Shown here in pieces: positions 42,979 to 51,757 of a stretch of 64,000 bases of DNA (position 1 is the first letter of the stretch; the number at the start of each line of letters is the position of its first letter). The DNA is from JAVBJV01 sp031546815 (GTDB lineage Bacteria; Pseudomonadota; Alphaproteobacteria; Acetobacterales; Acetobacteraceae). The notes under the pieces are model-generated. The model was given only the letters and a program-made list of their open reading frames with translations, was not told where the DNA came from and did no database searches. The translations under genes were made by a program, and so were the position numbers. Location: contig JAVBJV010000013.1 in NCBI GenBank assembly GCA_031546815.1, positions 30,784-94,783 on the forward strand, given 5' to 3'.

Positions 42979-44319
42979 ATGCGTAAGGTTCTTTTTGCTG
43001 GTGCCGCCCTTGGTGCCCTGACCATGCTGGGCGGTCAGGCATCGGCACAGCGTGTCGATGCTGCCCAGCCCTATGCCCCGTCGGCCGGCAGCCCGACGCT
43101 GCGTACGGAACCCGGCGTGCAGGTTCGTCTGGCCGGCCGTTACCGCTTCTTCGCGGGTGCCGTGAGCCAGGATTTCGATGACACTGCCACCGGCAAGACG
43201 TCGGCAGTTGATTTTCTGGATTATGCCCGCCTGTGGCCCGGTTTCGACGCGATGGCGGCGAACGGCCTGCAGTACGGTGCGCAGCTTGAAATCCGCATGC
43301 AGGACGGTGGGGCCGCGCGCGGGAATAACCGTGGCTCGTTAATCTATCGCCGTATGTATGGTTACGCCGCCACCCCGACCATGGGTGAAATCCGCGTGGG
43401 TTCGGGTCAGACCGGTGCCGTGGAACGTATGTATACCGGTCATATCATGGGCGCGATCGCCTCGGGCCTGTGGGACGGCGACGTTCCTCCGATGATCATC
43501 GGCTCCAGCTCGAACGCTGCGACTTATTGGTATTCGGCTTCGGGTGGCAACAACCAGACGAAGATCGGTTACTTTTCGCCGCGTTTCGCTGGCTTTGACT
43601 TCGGCCTGAGTTATGCGCCGAACAACGGCAACTTCGGTGGTGATGCGGGTTGCTCGACCGTTGGTTCGTCCTGTGACCGCCTGTCGGAATCATCGAGCAC
43701 TGTTGATACGCTGAAGATGCGTAATCTGATGGAAGCGATGGCGCGTTATCGTGGCACGCTTGGTCCGGTTGCCCTGAACGTATCAGGTGGCGTGTACTTT
43801 GCTGATACCGTTGGTGCGATGAATGCCGCCGTGGCATCCGAGAATGTCCGTCTGTATGTGCTGGGTGCGCAGGCGTCGGTCGCTGGCTTCACCTTTGGTG
43901 GTATCGTCACAACCGGTCAGGCCAACTATGCGTCGCAGACCTTCGGCACAGGTGCGAACAGCAACAGCATCGTGAGCCGCAGCTTCTCGGGCCTCAACCC
44001 GCTGACCACAGTGGGCGATGATGATGATCTGCTGACCTGGCAGGTTGGTCTGTCCTACACAACCGGCCCCTACACGGTTGGCGCAGCCTACAGCCAGAAC
44101 CTGTATGAAGGCAGCCAGGCTGTTGCCAGCAACGCACGTGACCAGTCGCTGGGTATCGGTGCGTCTTACACCGTTGCGCCGGGTTTCAGCCTGTTTGCGG
44201 AATATCTGTATGGCCGCCGCAAGGAAGCCGGTGTGGATCTGACAACGGGTACTGCTGGCAACCGCAACAACGCCGGTGATGCCAGCGTTTTTGCCATCGG
44301 CACGTCCTTCAACTGGTAA
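42979..44319 (+). CDS. Outer-membrane porin (copy 4 of 4)
   Basis: A 446-residue porin: signal MRKVLFAGAALGALTMLGGQASA, mature start QRVDAAQPYAPS, barrel ending IGTSFNW. It has the conserved cysteine pair GCSTVGSSC and is mostly identical to copy 3. It departs in a few loop positions, for example NPLTTVGDDDDLLTW where copy 3 has NPLTTAAGGFDDGLLTW, which may tune charge at the pore. AAAGGATAAG lies upstream of the ATG. A terminator follows 31 bases after the stop. Confidence 0.93.
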   Translation: MRKVLFAGAALGALTMLGGQASAQRVDAAQPYAPSAGSPTLRTEPGVQVRLAGRYRFFAGAVSQDFDDTATGKTSAVDFLDYARLWPGFDAMAANGLQYGAQLEIRMQDGGAARGNNRGSLIYRRMYGYAATPTMGEIRVGSGQTGAVERMYTGHIMGAIASGLWDGDVPPMIIGSSSNAATYWYSASGGNNQTKIGYFSPRFAGFDFGLSYAPNNGNFGGDAGCSTVGSSCDRLSESSSTVDTLKMRNLMEAMARYRGTLGPVALNVSGGVYFADTVGAMNAAVASENVRLYVLGAQASVAGFTFGGIVTTGQANYASQTFGTGANSNSIVSRSFSGLNPLTTVGDDDDLLTWQVGLSYTTGPYTVGAAYSQNLYEGSQAVASNARDQSLGIGASYTVAPGFSLFAEYLYGRRKEAGVDLTTGTAGNRNNAGDASVFAIGTSFNW

Positions 44320-44350
44320 AATCGGCTTAAAAACAACTGGCTTCAAGACT

Positions 44351-44381
44351 GGGCAGTGGGGCAACCCGCTGCCCTTTTTTT
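44351..44381 (+). terminator. Terminator of porin copy 4
   Basis: Perfect ten-base stem GGGCAGTGGG / CCCGCTGCCC (one G-T type pair) with GCAA loop and seven T residues. Confidence 0.92.
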
Positions 44382-44493
44382 GCTCGATATTCTCACTAGA
44401 GTTGACGGAATGCCTGACCTGCCGCATGCAGTATGGCCGGATGTTCAGAAACGGGCGCCTCAAGGTGGCCCGTATGCACGGAGCGAGAGCCGA

Positions 44494-45033
44494 ATGATGT
44501 CACGTCTGCCCAAATTTCTGCTGCTGACGACGCTGGTTGCAGTGCTTTCTGCGTGCGGCGGCGAAAACGTGCAGCCCAACACCCAGGACGATTACAACCG
44601 CCCCGAACGCCAGAGCACCATGGACCGCCAGGGCACGCTGTTCGGCGGCGATGACGGGCTGGTGATCTTCGGCACCCGCCGTGGCGATTCCTCGGATGCG
44701 GATGGTGGCAATACCGGCCTGGGCGTGAACGCATATCTGTGGCGCGCGTCGCTGGATACGCTGTCGTTTATGCCGCTGGTCTCGGCCGATCCGTTCGGCG
44801 GCGTCATCATCACCGACTGGTACACCCCGCAGGGCGGCAACGAACGCTTCAAGGCGACAGCCTACGTGCTGGGCCGCCAGCTGCGTGCCGACGGGGTCCG
44901 CATCTCGCTGTTCCGTCAGGAACGCCGCGGGAATACCTGGGTCGATGTTCCGGCCTCGCCCAACACGCAGGCGGAACTGGAAGACAAGGTTCTGGCCCGC
45001 GCCCGCGAGCTGCGGACCATGTCCACGCGGTAA
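44494..45033 (+). CDS. DUF3576-family lipoprotein
   Basis: A 179-residue predicted outer-membrane lipoprotein: the signal ends VLSAC with C21 as the lipidation site. The mature domain includes LGVNAYLWRASLDTLSFMPLVSADPFGGVIITDWY, the core of DUF3576, and ARARELR at the C-terminus. Members of this family precede leuS in many Rhodospirillales, as here, and a role in outer-membrane assembly alongside LptE is plausible but unproven. GGAG supports the ATG at 44494; a second ATG follows directly at 44497. A terminator separates it from leuS. Confidence 0.87.
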   Translation: MMSRLPKFLLLTTLVAVLSACGGENVQPNTQDDYNRPERQSTMDRQGTLFGGDDGLVIFGTRRGDSSDADGGNTGLGVNAYLWRASLDTLSFMPLVSADPFGGVIITDWYTPQGGNERFKATAYVLGRQLRADGVRISLFRQERRGNTWVDVPASPNTQAELEDKVLARARELRTMSTR

Positions 45034-45056
45034 ATTCCGCACAAACACAATGCCTG

Positions 45057-45094
45057 GAAAACTCCCCGCCATCGGTTGGGGAGTTTTCTTTTTG
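45057..45094 (+). terminator. Terminator between the DUF3576 gene and leuS
   Basis: Perfect ten-base stem AAAACTCCCC / GGGGAGTTTT followed by CTTTTTGG, 24 bases after the stop. Confidence 0.9.
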
Positions 45095-45140
45095 GCGGCA
45101 GTGACGCATACCGGTTCTATCTTTGCAGAGAGCCGCGACC

Positions 45141-47756
45141 ATGAACGAAACAGCCACGCCCCCACGTTACGATTTCCAGACCGCCGAGCCGCGCTGGCAG
45201 GCCGAATGGGAGCGGCGCGGCTGCTTCACCGCGGCGGATGTGCCGACCACCGGCAAGCCGAAATACTACGTGCTCGAGATGTTTCCGTATCCCAGTGGCA
45301 AGATCCACATGGGGCACGTGCGCAACTACACGCTGGGCGACGTGGTGGCGCGGTACAAGCGCGCGCGCGGCTTCGATGTGATGCACCCGATGGGCTGGGA
45401 CTCGTTCGGTCTGCCGGCGGAGAACGCGGCGCGCGATCGGGGCGTGCATCCGGGCAAGTGGACGTATGACAACATCGCGGCGATGCGCGGCGAACTGAAG
45501 CGCATGGGCCTCAGCCTCGACTGGTCGCGTGAATTCGCCACCTGCGACCCGACCTATTACGGCCAGCAGCAGAGCCTGTTCCTCGACTTCCTGAAGGCCG
45601 ATCTGGTCGAACGCAAGGAAAGCTGGGTGAACTGGGATCCGGTGGATCACACCGTGCTGGCCAACGAACAGGTGGTGGATGGCAAGGGCTGGCGCTCGGG
45701 TGCGCCGGTCGAGAAGAAGAAGCTCAGCCAGTGGTTCCTGCGCATCACGAAATTCGCGCCCGATCTGCTTGATGCGCTGAATACGCTGGACCGTTGGCCC
45801 GATCGTGTGAAGCTGATGCAGGCGAACTGGATCGGCCGCAGCGAAGGCGCGCGTGTGAACTTTGCGCTGACCGCACCGCAGGCGGGGATAGCCAATCTGG
45901 AAGTGTTCACCACGCGGCCCGACACGCTGTATGGCATGTCGTTCCTGGCGATTGCGCCGGAACATCCGCTGGCGGCTGCTGTTGCGGAACAGAACAAGGG
46001 CGCGGCGGATTTCATCGCCGAATGCCGTCACCTCGGCACATCGGAAGCCGCGATCGAAACCGCCGAGAAGAAGGGTTTCGACACCGGCTTGCGCGTTGCG
46101 CATCCGTTTATCGAGGGCGCGACCTTCCCGGTGTGGATCGCCAATTTCGTACTGATGGAATACGGCACCGGCGCGATCTTCGGCTGCCCGTCCGGCGATC
46201 AGCGCGATCTGGATTTCGCGCGCAAATACAGCCTGCCGGTGGTGCCGGTTGTGCTGCCGCATGGTGCAGACCGCGCCAGCTTCGCGATTGGTGCGGAAGC
46301 GTTTGTCGATGAAGGCACGATGATCAATTCCGGCTTCATGGACGGCATGAAGACGGGCGATGCGAAGAAGCTGGCGATCAGCAAGATCGAAGAGATGAGC
46401 ATCGGCAAGGGCATCACCAACTGGCGCCTGCGCGACTGGGGCGTGTCGCGCCAGCGTTACTGGGGTTGCCCGATTCCGGTGGTGCATTGCGATGCGTGCG
46501 GCACGGTGCCGGTGAAGGCGTCGGATCTGCCGGTGCGACTGCCGGATGATGTGACGTTCGACAAGCCGGGCAATCCGCTCGACCATCACCCCACGTGGAA
46601 GCACGTGAACTGCCCGCAGTGCGACAAGCCCGCACGGCGCGAGACCGACACGTTCGACACCTTCATCGACAGCTCGTGGTATTTCGCGCGCTTCTGTTCG
46701 CCGAACAGCACAACGCCGACCACACGCGCCGCGGTCGATCACTGGTTGCCGGTGGATCAGTATGTCGGCGGTATTGAACACGCGATCCTGCATCTTCTGT
46801 ATGCGCGTTTCTTCACGCGCGCGATGAATGTCACCGGCCATGTGGGCGTGAAGGAACCCTTCGCGGGCCTGTTCACACAGGGCATGGTGCAGCACGCGTC
46901 GTACAAGGGTGAGGACGGACGCTGGCTGTATCCGAACGAAGTCGAAGTGCAGGCCGACGGCACCGCACGCCACATCGAAACCGGTGAAGCGGTGACCGTC
47001 GCGCGCAGCGAAAAAATGTCGAAGAGCAAGAACAACACCGTCGATCCCGGTGCGATCATCGATCGCTTCGGCGCGGATACGGCGCGTTGGTTCATCCTGT
47101 CCGACAACCCGCCCGAGAACGACATGGAATGGTCGGAAGCGGGTGTGAATGGCGCGTTCCGTTTCACGCAGCGTCTGTTCCGTCTGGTCGAACAGGGCGT
47201 GGCATCGCTGCCCGCGCCGGGCACACCGGAACCAGCCGAGATGTCGGGCGATGCACGCACACTGCGCCGCGCCACGCATCAGGCGATTGCGGTGGTGACG
47301 GAAGCGCTCGACACATTCGCGTTCAATGTCGGCGTGGCGCGCATTTATGCGTTTGCGAATGCGATTGCCGATGCGGAGAAAGCGGCGGGCGGTGCCAGCC
47401 TCGGCTGGGCGCGGCGTGAAGCGCTGGAAGCAATCGTGCGGCTGGCCGCGCCGTTGATGCCGCATCTGGCGGAAGAACTGTGGTCCATGCTGCATCCGCA
47501 GGGCACGGCGCTGGTGGCGGAACAGCCCTGGCTGGTCAGCAACCCGGAACTGGCAGCGGCCAACACGATGAAGATCGCCGTGCAGGTGCTGGGCAAGCTG
47601 CGTGGGTCGATTGAAGTTCCGGTCGGAACGGCGGAAGATGCAGTGCTGGAAGCGGCGCTGGCGGAAACTAATGTTGCCCGTGCGCTGGAAGGCAAGAAGA
47701 TCGTGAAACGCATTTACGTGCCGGGTCGGATTGTAAACTTCGTGGTGACAGGATGA
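45141..47756 (+). CDS. leuS: Leucyl-tRNA synthetase
   Basis: Charges tRNA-Leu in the cytosol. The 871-residue protein has the class I HIGH motif as HMGH at 56-59 (PYPSGKIHMGHVRNY), an editing domain with TTRPDTLYG, and KMSKS at 625-629. The length is normal for a bacterial LeuRS. The ATG at 45141 starts MNETATPPRYDFQ; an in-frame start at 45123 is less likely. Its stop overlaps the lptE ATG by four bases, beginning a leuS-lptE-holA operon that is typical of alphaproteobacteria. Confidence 0.97.
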   Translation: MNETATPPRYDFQTAEPRWQAEWERRGCFTAADVPTTGKPKYYVLEMFPYPSGKIHMGHVRNYTLGDVVARYKRARGFDVMHPMGWDSFGLPAENAARDRGVHPGKWTYDNIAAMRGELKRMGLSLDWSREFATCDPTYYGQQQSLFLDFLKADLVERKESWVNWDPVDHTVLANEQVVDGKGWRSGAPVEKKKLSQWFLRITKFAPDLLDALNTLDRWPDRVKLMQANWIGRSEGARVNFALTAPQAGIANLEVFTTRPDTLYGMSFLAIAPEHPLAAAVAEQNKGAADFIAECRHLGTSEAAIETAEKKGFDTGLRVAHPFIEGATFPVWIANFVLMEYGTGAIFGCPSGDQRDLDFARKYSLPVVPVVLPHGADRASFAIGAEAFVDEGTMINSGFMDGMKTGDAKKLAISKIEEMSIGKGITNWRLRDWGVSRQRYWGCPIPVVHCDACGTVPVKASDLPVRLPDDVTFDKPGNPLDHHPTWKHVNCPQCDKPARRETDTFDTFIDSSWYFARFCSPNSTTPTTRAAVDHWLPVDQYVGGIEHAILHLLYARFFTRAMNVTGHVGVKEPFAGLFTQGMVQHASYKGEDGRWLYPNEVEVQADGTARHIETGEAVTVARSEKMSKSKNNTVDPGAIIDRFGADTARWFILSDNPPENDMEWSEAGVNGAFRFTQRLFRLVEQGVASLPAPGTPEPAEMSGDARTLRRATHQAIAVVTEALDTFAFNVGVARIYAFANAIADAEKAAGGASLGWARREALEAIVRLAAPLMPHLAEELWSMLHPQGTALVAEQPWLVSNPELAAANTMKIAVQVLGKLRGSIEVPVGTAEDAVLEAALAETNVARALEGKKIVKRIYVPGRIVNFVVTG

Positions 47757-48301
47757 AAACGCGCCGTAGCCTGATGACATTGCTGGTCGGCACCACCGCC
47801 TTGGCGGGGTGCGGGTTCCGGCCGCTCTATGCGCCAGCGTCGGGTGGTGGCAACACCAACACGCGCGGTGTGGCCGCCAGCGAAATGGCGGGCATTCACG
47901 TAGCGCTGATCCCAGAACGTTCGGGGCAGCTGCTGCGCAATGCATTGCTGGCACAGTTCGAACGGCAGGGTGCCACCGGCACCGCCGCGCGATATGAACT
48001 CGAGACCAGCTACGGCATTGCGGGCGACATGATCGGCATCCGCCGCGACAACGCCGCCAGCCGCGAACGGCTGGTTGCCACGGCGAACTGGGTGCTGAAA
48101 GACATCTCGGCCCAGCGGCGCGAAGTGACGCGCGGCACGGCGCGGGCGATGGATGCGTATAACATCCTCGACAACCAGTTCTTCGCGTCGGACCTCTCGA
48201 ACGAGGCCGCGCAGAAGCGTCTGGCCGAGGCAGTGGCCCAGCAGATGGCGACGCAGCTTGCCGCGCATTTCACGCGTCAGGAAACCCGGGCGCAACAATG
48301 A
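47753..48301 (+). CDS. lptE: LPS-assembly lipoprotein LptE
   Basis: Outer-membrane lipoprotein that plugs LptD for lipopolysaccharide export. The 182-residue protein has the lipobox TALAGC (C20) followed directly by GFRPLYAP, the LptE hallmark. The remainder (LRNALLAQFERQG, YELETSYGI, NWVLKD, AMDAYNILDNQFFASDLS) matches the alphaproteobacterial branch. Both ends overlap neighbouring genes by four bases, so it is coupled to leuS and holA. Confidence 0.93.
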   Translation: MKTRRSLMTLLVGTTALAGCGFRPLYAPASGGGNTNTRGVAASEMAGIHVALIPERSGQLLRNALLAQFERQGATGTAARYELETSYGIAGDMIGIRRDNAASRERLVATANWVLKDISAQRREVTRGTARAMDAYNILDNQFFASDLSNEAAQKRLAEAVAQQMATQLAAHFTRQETRAQQ

Positions 48302-49293
48302 AGATCGATGCCCGCCGCGCCGGCGCGATCCTGGCCGACCCCAGCGCGGTGCGGGTCGTGCTGCTGTATGGCGAGGACGCGGGCCTGGTGCGTGAACGCG
48401 CAGCCGGTCTGGTGAAGACCGTGCTGGGGCCGACGCCCGACCCGTTCTGTCTGGCCGAGCTGAGCGGCAAAAGCGCGGGCGAAAAGCTGGAAGAAGAAGC
48501 CACATCGATGGCACTGACCGGCGGGCGGCGTGTGGTGCGGGTGCGCGATGTTGGTAACGCGCTGGCGGGTGCACTGGATGCGACGCTGAAGACCAATTTT
48601 ACGGCATTGCTGGTGTTAGAAGCGGGGTCTCTGGCCGCGCGCGACAAGCTGCGTGTGCTGGCCGAAAAGGCCCCCGATGTGGCGGCGATTGCCTGTTACC
48701 CGGACGAAGGCCGTGCGCTGGAAGACGTGATCCGCGACGGACTGGGCAATTTCGGCGTGAAGGTCGAATCCGACACGCTGCGCTGGCTGGCTGCCCATAT
48801 GGGCGCCGACCGCGCGATCACCCGGCAGGAGATCGAGAAGCTGGCCCTGTATGTGGGGCAAGGCAACACCGCGACGCTGGTGGATGCCGAGGCCTGTGTC
48901 GGCGACGCCACCAATCTGTCGCTGGACGACGCGCTGTTTTCCGCCACAGCGGGCAATGTGGCAGAAGCCGACCGCGCGTTGCGTCTAGCGGCCAGCGAGG
49001 GTGCCGTTCCGGTGCAGATCATCCGTGCCGCGATCCGTCACATGCAGCGCCTGCACGAAGCGCGCCTGTCCGGGCTGCCGCCGGGCGATGCGACCGAGCG
49101 GATGCGGATTTTCTTTCGGCAGAAACCGGCCTTCACCCGGGCGCTGGGGATCTGGTCCACCGCCAATCTGACGGCAGCACTGGCCGCGCTGGGCGAGGCC
49201 GAACGCGCCTGCAAACGCACCGGCGCAGCGGACGAGGCAATTGCGCATCAGACCATCCTGACGATCGCCCGGCGCAGCGCAGCCTCAAGATAA
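48298..49293 (+). CDS. holA: DNA polymerase III, delta subunit
   Basis: Clamp-loader subunit that opens the beta clamp. The 331-residue length is usual. VVLLYGEDAGLVRERAAGL at the N-terminus, the LVLEAGSL...LRVLAEKAPDVAAIACYPDE stretch, GADRAITRQEIEKLALYVG and the C-terminal RAIRHMQRLHEARL are family features. Last gene of the leuS-lptE-holA operon, overlapping lptE by four bases. Confidence 0.94.
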   Translation: MKIDARRAGAILADPSAVRVVLLYGEDAGLVRERAAGLVKTVLGPTPDPFCLAELSGKSAGEKLEEEATSMALTGGRRVVRVRDVGNALAGALDATLKTNFTALLVLEAGSLAARDKLRVLAEKAPDVAAIACYPDEGRALEDVIRDGLGNFGVKVESDTLRWLAAHMGADRAITRQEIEKLALYVGQGNTATLVDAEACVGDATNLSLDDALFSATAGNVAEADRALRLAASEGAVPVQIIRAAIRHMQRLHEARLSGLPPGDATERMRIFFRQKPAFTRALGIWSTANLTAALAALGEAERACKRTGAADEAIAHQTILTIARRSAASR

Positions 49294-49321
49294 AGAATAT
49301 AATCCTATTATGGGGGTATAG

Positions 49322-49350
49322 AAAAGGGGGCTTGGTGAGGCCCCTTGTTC
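49322..49350. terminator. Weak hairpin between convergent holA and parB
   Basis: AAGGGG / CCCCTT stem with an 11-base loop. On the minus strand the A-rich flank gives CTTTTCTATACC after the stem. It may terminate parB, and less convincingly holA. Confidence 0.5.
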
Positions 49351-49353
49351 GTC

Positions 49354-50250
49354 TCAGCCGTGCTGACGGTTCAACAAGGCTAATACAGAGTCCAGTTGGT
49401 CCAGACTGGAATAATTGATCTTCACCGCACCACCCTTGCCATCGAAGCTGACTTCGACCCGCAGGCCGAGGCGTTCCGACAATTCGCGTTCCAGCGTGGC
49501 GGTTTCGGTGTCCTTGGCCTTCGGCGCGCTGGTCTTGGCGACGCTGGGCTTCTGGCTGGCCAGTGATTCGGTCTGGCGCACGTTCAGCCCACGGGCGATG
49601 ACGATTCCGGCCGCTTTTTCCGGCTCGGGATGCGCCAGCAGGGCGCGGGCGTGGCCAGCGGTCAGACGACCTTCCTTCAGGTGGATCTGCACGGCGCGCG
49701 GCAGGTTCAGCAGCCGCAGCGTGTTGGCGATGTGCGAGCGCGACTTGCCGACCGCAGACCCCAGATCTTCCTGGGTGACTTCGAATTCTTCGATCAGGCG
49801 ACGATACCCGTCGGCTTCTTCGATGGCATTCAGGTCCTGACGCTGCAGGTTTTCCACCAACCCGGCCGCCATGGCTTCCTGGTCGGTCAGGTTGCGGATA
49901 TGCACCGGCACTTCATGCAACCCGGCTGCCTGCGAGGCACGCCAGCGGCGTTCCCCGCCGATGATCTGATAGCGGTCTTTCTCGTCCGGCATCGGGCGGG
50001 CCAGGATCGGCTGCAACACGCCCTGGGTGCGGATGCTTTCGGCCAGTTCCGCCAGCGCGGTCTGGTCAATTGGGCCGCGCGGCTGGAACGGGCCGGGCTC
50101 CAGCGCCTCGATCGGCAGGTAGCTGACACCGTTATTGAGCACGGGCGCGCTGTTAGCGGGGGTCGGGGCGGGGGCTTGGGCGGCGACCGCGTTTTCCCCC
50201 ATCAATGCGGCGAGGCCGCGGCCCAGGCCTTTGGTTGGTTTGGCGCTCAT
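49354..50250 (-). CDS. parB: Chromosome-partitioning protein ParB
   Basis: CTP-dependent clamp that loads on parS and spreads to organise the origin region. The 298-residue protein starts KGLGRGLAALMG, has the ParB N-domain with the CTP-binding GERRWR at 99-104, a helix-turn-helix (TQEDLGSAVGKSRSHIANTLRLLNLP, about 154-179) that reads parS, and a C-terminal dimerisation helix. Its start overlaps the parA stop by four bases. The parS targets lie in the same operon. Confidence 0.96.
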   Translation of the reverse strand: MSAKPTKGLGRGLAALMGENAVAAQAPAPTPANSAPVLNNGVSYLPIEALEPGPFQPRGPIDQTALAELAESIRTQGVLQPILARPMPDEKDRYQIIGGERRWRASQAAGLHEVPVHIRNLTDQEAMAAGLVENLQRQDLNAIEEADGYRRLIEEFEVTQEDLGSAVGKSRSHIANTLRLLNLPRAVQIHLKEGRLTAGHARALLAHPEPEKAAGIVIARGLNVRQTESLASQKPSVAKTSAPKAKDTETATLERELSERLGLRVEVSFDGKGGAVKINYSSLDQLDSVLALLNRQHG

Positions 50251-51104
50251 GCCGGAACATCCTGAGGTGCAGTGAAGGAAACGGTTTCGGGCAGGCCAAG
50301 CAGCGCACGCTCGCGCTTCAGCACTTCGGCCGCCAATTGCAGATAAGCCTGTGCCCCGCTGGACTTGTAGTCATACAGCAGGACCGGTTTTCCGTGGCTG
50401 GGGGCCTCGGACACGCGGATATTGCGGGGGATCACGGTGTCGTAGACCTTGTCGCCGAAGAAGCTGCGCACATCGGACGCCACCAGCTCGGACAGGTTGT
50501 TTCTGCGGTCGAACATGGTCAGCGCGATGCCCTGCAGCGTCAGATTCGGGTTCAGGCCCCGGCGCACCAGCTCGATCGTGCGCATGATCTGGCTGATGCC
50601 CTCCAGCGCAAAGAATTCGCACTGCAACGGCACCAGAACCGCGTCCGACGCCGTCAGCCCGTTCAGGGTCAGCAGGCCGAGGCTGGGCGGGCAGTCGATC
50701 AGGATGGTGGTCCAGCGACCGGTATTGCGCAGCGCATGCAGCGCGTCGCGCAGCCGGTATTCGCGCTGTTCCAGTCCCACCAGTTCAATCTCGGCCCCGG
50801 CCAGGTCGGGTTCGGCGGGCAGCAGGAACAGGTTGGGGATGATGGTGTCGCGCACCGCTTCGGCCGCATCGACCGTGCCGGTCAGTACGCCATAGGTGCC
50901 AACACCGCGATCGGTGCGCGATACGCCAAGCCCTGTGGAGGCATTGCCCTGGGGGTCGAGGTCCACCAGCAGTACCTGTTCACCGGCGGCGGCGAAGGCC
51001 GTGCCCAGATTGATGGCGGTGGTGGTCTTGCCGACCCCACCTTTCTGGTTGGCAACCGCCAGAATGCGGACTTTGGGCGACGTCTGGTCAGGGGGATTGG
51101 ACAC
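50247..51104 (-). CDS. parA: Chromosome-partitioning ATPase ParA
   Basis: Walker-type ATPase that segregates ParB-parS complexes. The 285-residue protein has the deviant Walker A KGGVGKTT at 21-28, with the signature lysine K21, then DLDPQGNAS and the ILIDCPPSLGLLTLN Walker B region. Its start overlaps rsmG by 17 bases and its stop overlaps parB, giving the conserved mnmG-rsmG-parA-parB order. Confidence 0.97.
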   Translation of the reverse strand: MSNPPDQTSPKVRILAVANQKGGVGKTTTAINLGTAFAAAGEQVLLVDLDPQGNASTGLGVSRTDRGVGTYGVLTGTVDAAEAVRDTIIPNLFLLPAEPDLAGAEIELVGLEQREYRLRDALHALRNTGRWTTILIDCPPSLGLLTLNGLTASDAVLVPLQCEFFALEGISQIMRTIELVRRGLNPNLTLQGIALTMFDRRNNLSELVASDVRSFFGDKVYDTVIPRNIRVSEAPSHGKPVLLYDYKSSGAQAYLQLAAEVLKRERALLGLPETVSFTAPQDVPA

Positions 51105-51720
51105 GCGCGACCTCGGAAATACGTAAAATAGTGGCGGCGGGGTCAGTCTGGCTTGGGAACCGCTCGACCTTCATCTGCCAGAGGGGGGAGGCCGCGGTCA
51201 ATTCAGCTTCGGCCGAAATGCCCTTGGGGAACAGCAAAACGCCGTCTTTTGTCAGGAATGGGTGCGCCAGACCCAGCAAAACCGGCAAAGCCGCCAGCGC
51301 CCGGGCGGTGACCAGCGGTGCGGGGGGCAGATCGGCCGACTCGATTCGGGTGGCGTGGATGCGGGCGGGGGCGGCGGTCTCGCGTGCGGCCTCGCGCAGG
51401 AAGGCGGCCTTGCGGCGGTCGCTCTCGACCAGGTCGAACGGAATGCCGGTGATGATGGCCAGAACCAGCGCGGGCAGGCCGCCGCCGGACCCCAGATCGA
51501 TGGCGTGGCTGGTGCCGGGCGGGATCAGCGGGACCAGTTGGGTGGCATCCGCGATATGGCGTTGCCATAGCACCGGCAGGTCGCCGCGGGCCACCAGATT
51601 GACGGTCGGGTTCCAGCGCTCGACCAGATCGGCATAGATGGTCAGGCGGTCCAGTGTTTCACGTGAAACATCGACGATGCCCGGCAGGGCGGTGGGGGGT
51701 GCGTGTTTCACGTGAAACAA
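51088..51720 (-). CDS. rsmG: 16S rRNA (guanine-527 N7)-methyltransferase
   Basis: Methylates G527 of 16S rRNA with S-adenosylmethionine. The 210-residue protein has the SAM-binding DLGSGGGLPALVLA at 75-88, and HIADA, VESDRRKAAFLREAARE and TARALAALP follow the family order. Its coding sequence contains two parS sites: one encodes the very start MFHVKH and one encodes VSRET (17-21). It ends in overlap with parA. Confidence 0.95.
   Translation of the reverse strand: MFHVKHAPPTALPGIVDVSRETLDRLTIYADLVERWNPTVNLVARGDLPVLWQRHIADATQLVPLIPPGTSHAIDLGSGGGLPALVLAIITGIPFDLVESDRRKAAFLREAARETAAPARIHATRIESADLPPAPLVTARALAALPVLLGLAHPFLTKDGVLLFPKGISAEAELTAASPLWQMKVERFPSQTDPAATILRISEVARVQSP
51655..51670. promoter_or_regulatory. 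parS: parS site 1 (inside rsmG)
   Basis: TGTTTCACGTGAAACA, a perfect 16-base palindrome identical to the canonical ParB-binding site, inside the rsmG reading frame. Confidence 0.95.
51704..51719. promoter_or_regulatory. parS: parS site 2 (at the rsmG start codon)
   Basis: Second identical TGTTTCACGTGAAACA palindrome, encoding the first residues of RsmG (MFHVKH). Confidence 0.95.
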
Positions 51721-51741
51721 TATCCTGAATGGTTATGGGGG

Positions 51742-51757
51742 TGTTTCACGTGAAACA
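51742..51757. promoter_or_regulatory. parS: parS site 3 (between mnmG and rsmG)
   Basis: Third identical palindrome, directly adjacent to the mnmG stop codon in the 37-base gap before rsmG. Confidence 0.95.

Noticed and set aside
45117..47954. 945-codon minus-strand open frame opposite leuS
   Set aside because: leuS is unambiguous on the plus strand, with both catalytic motifs; the antisense frame has no domain features.
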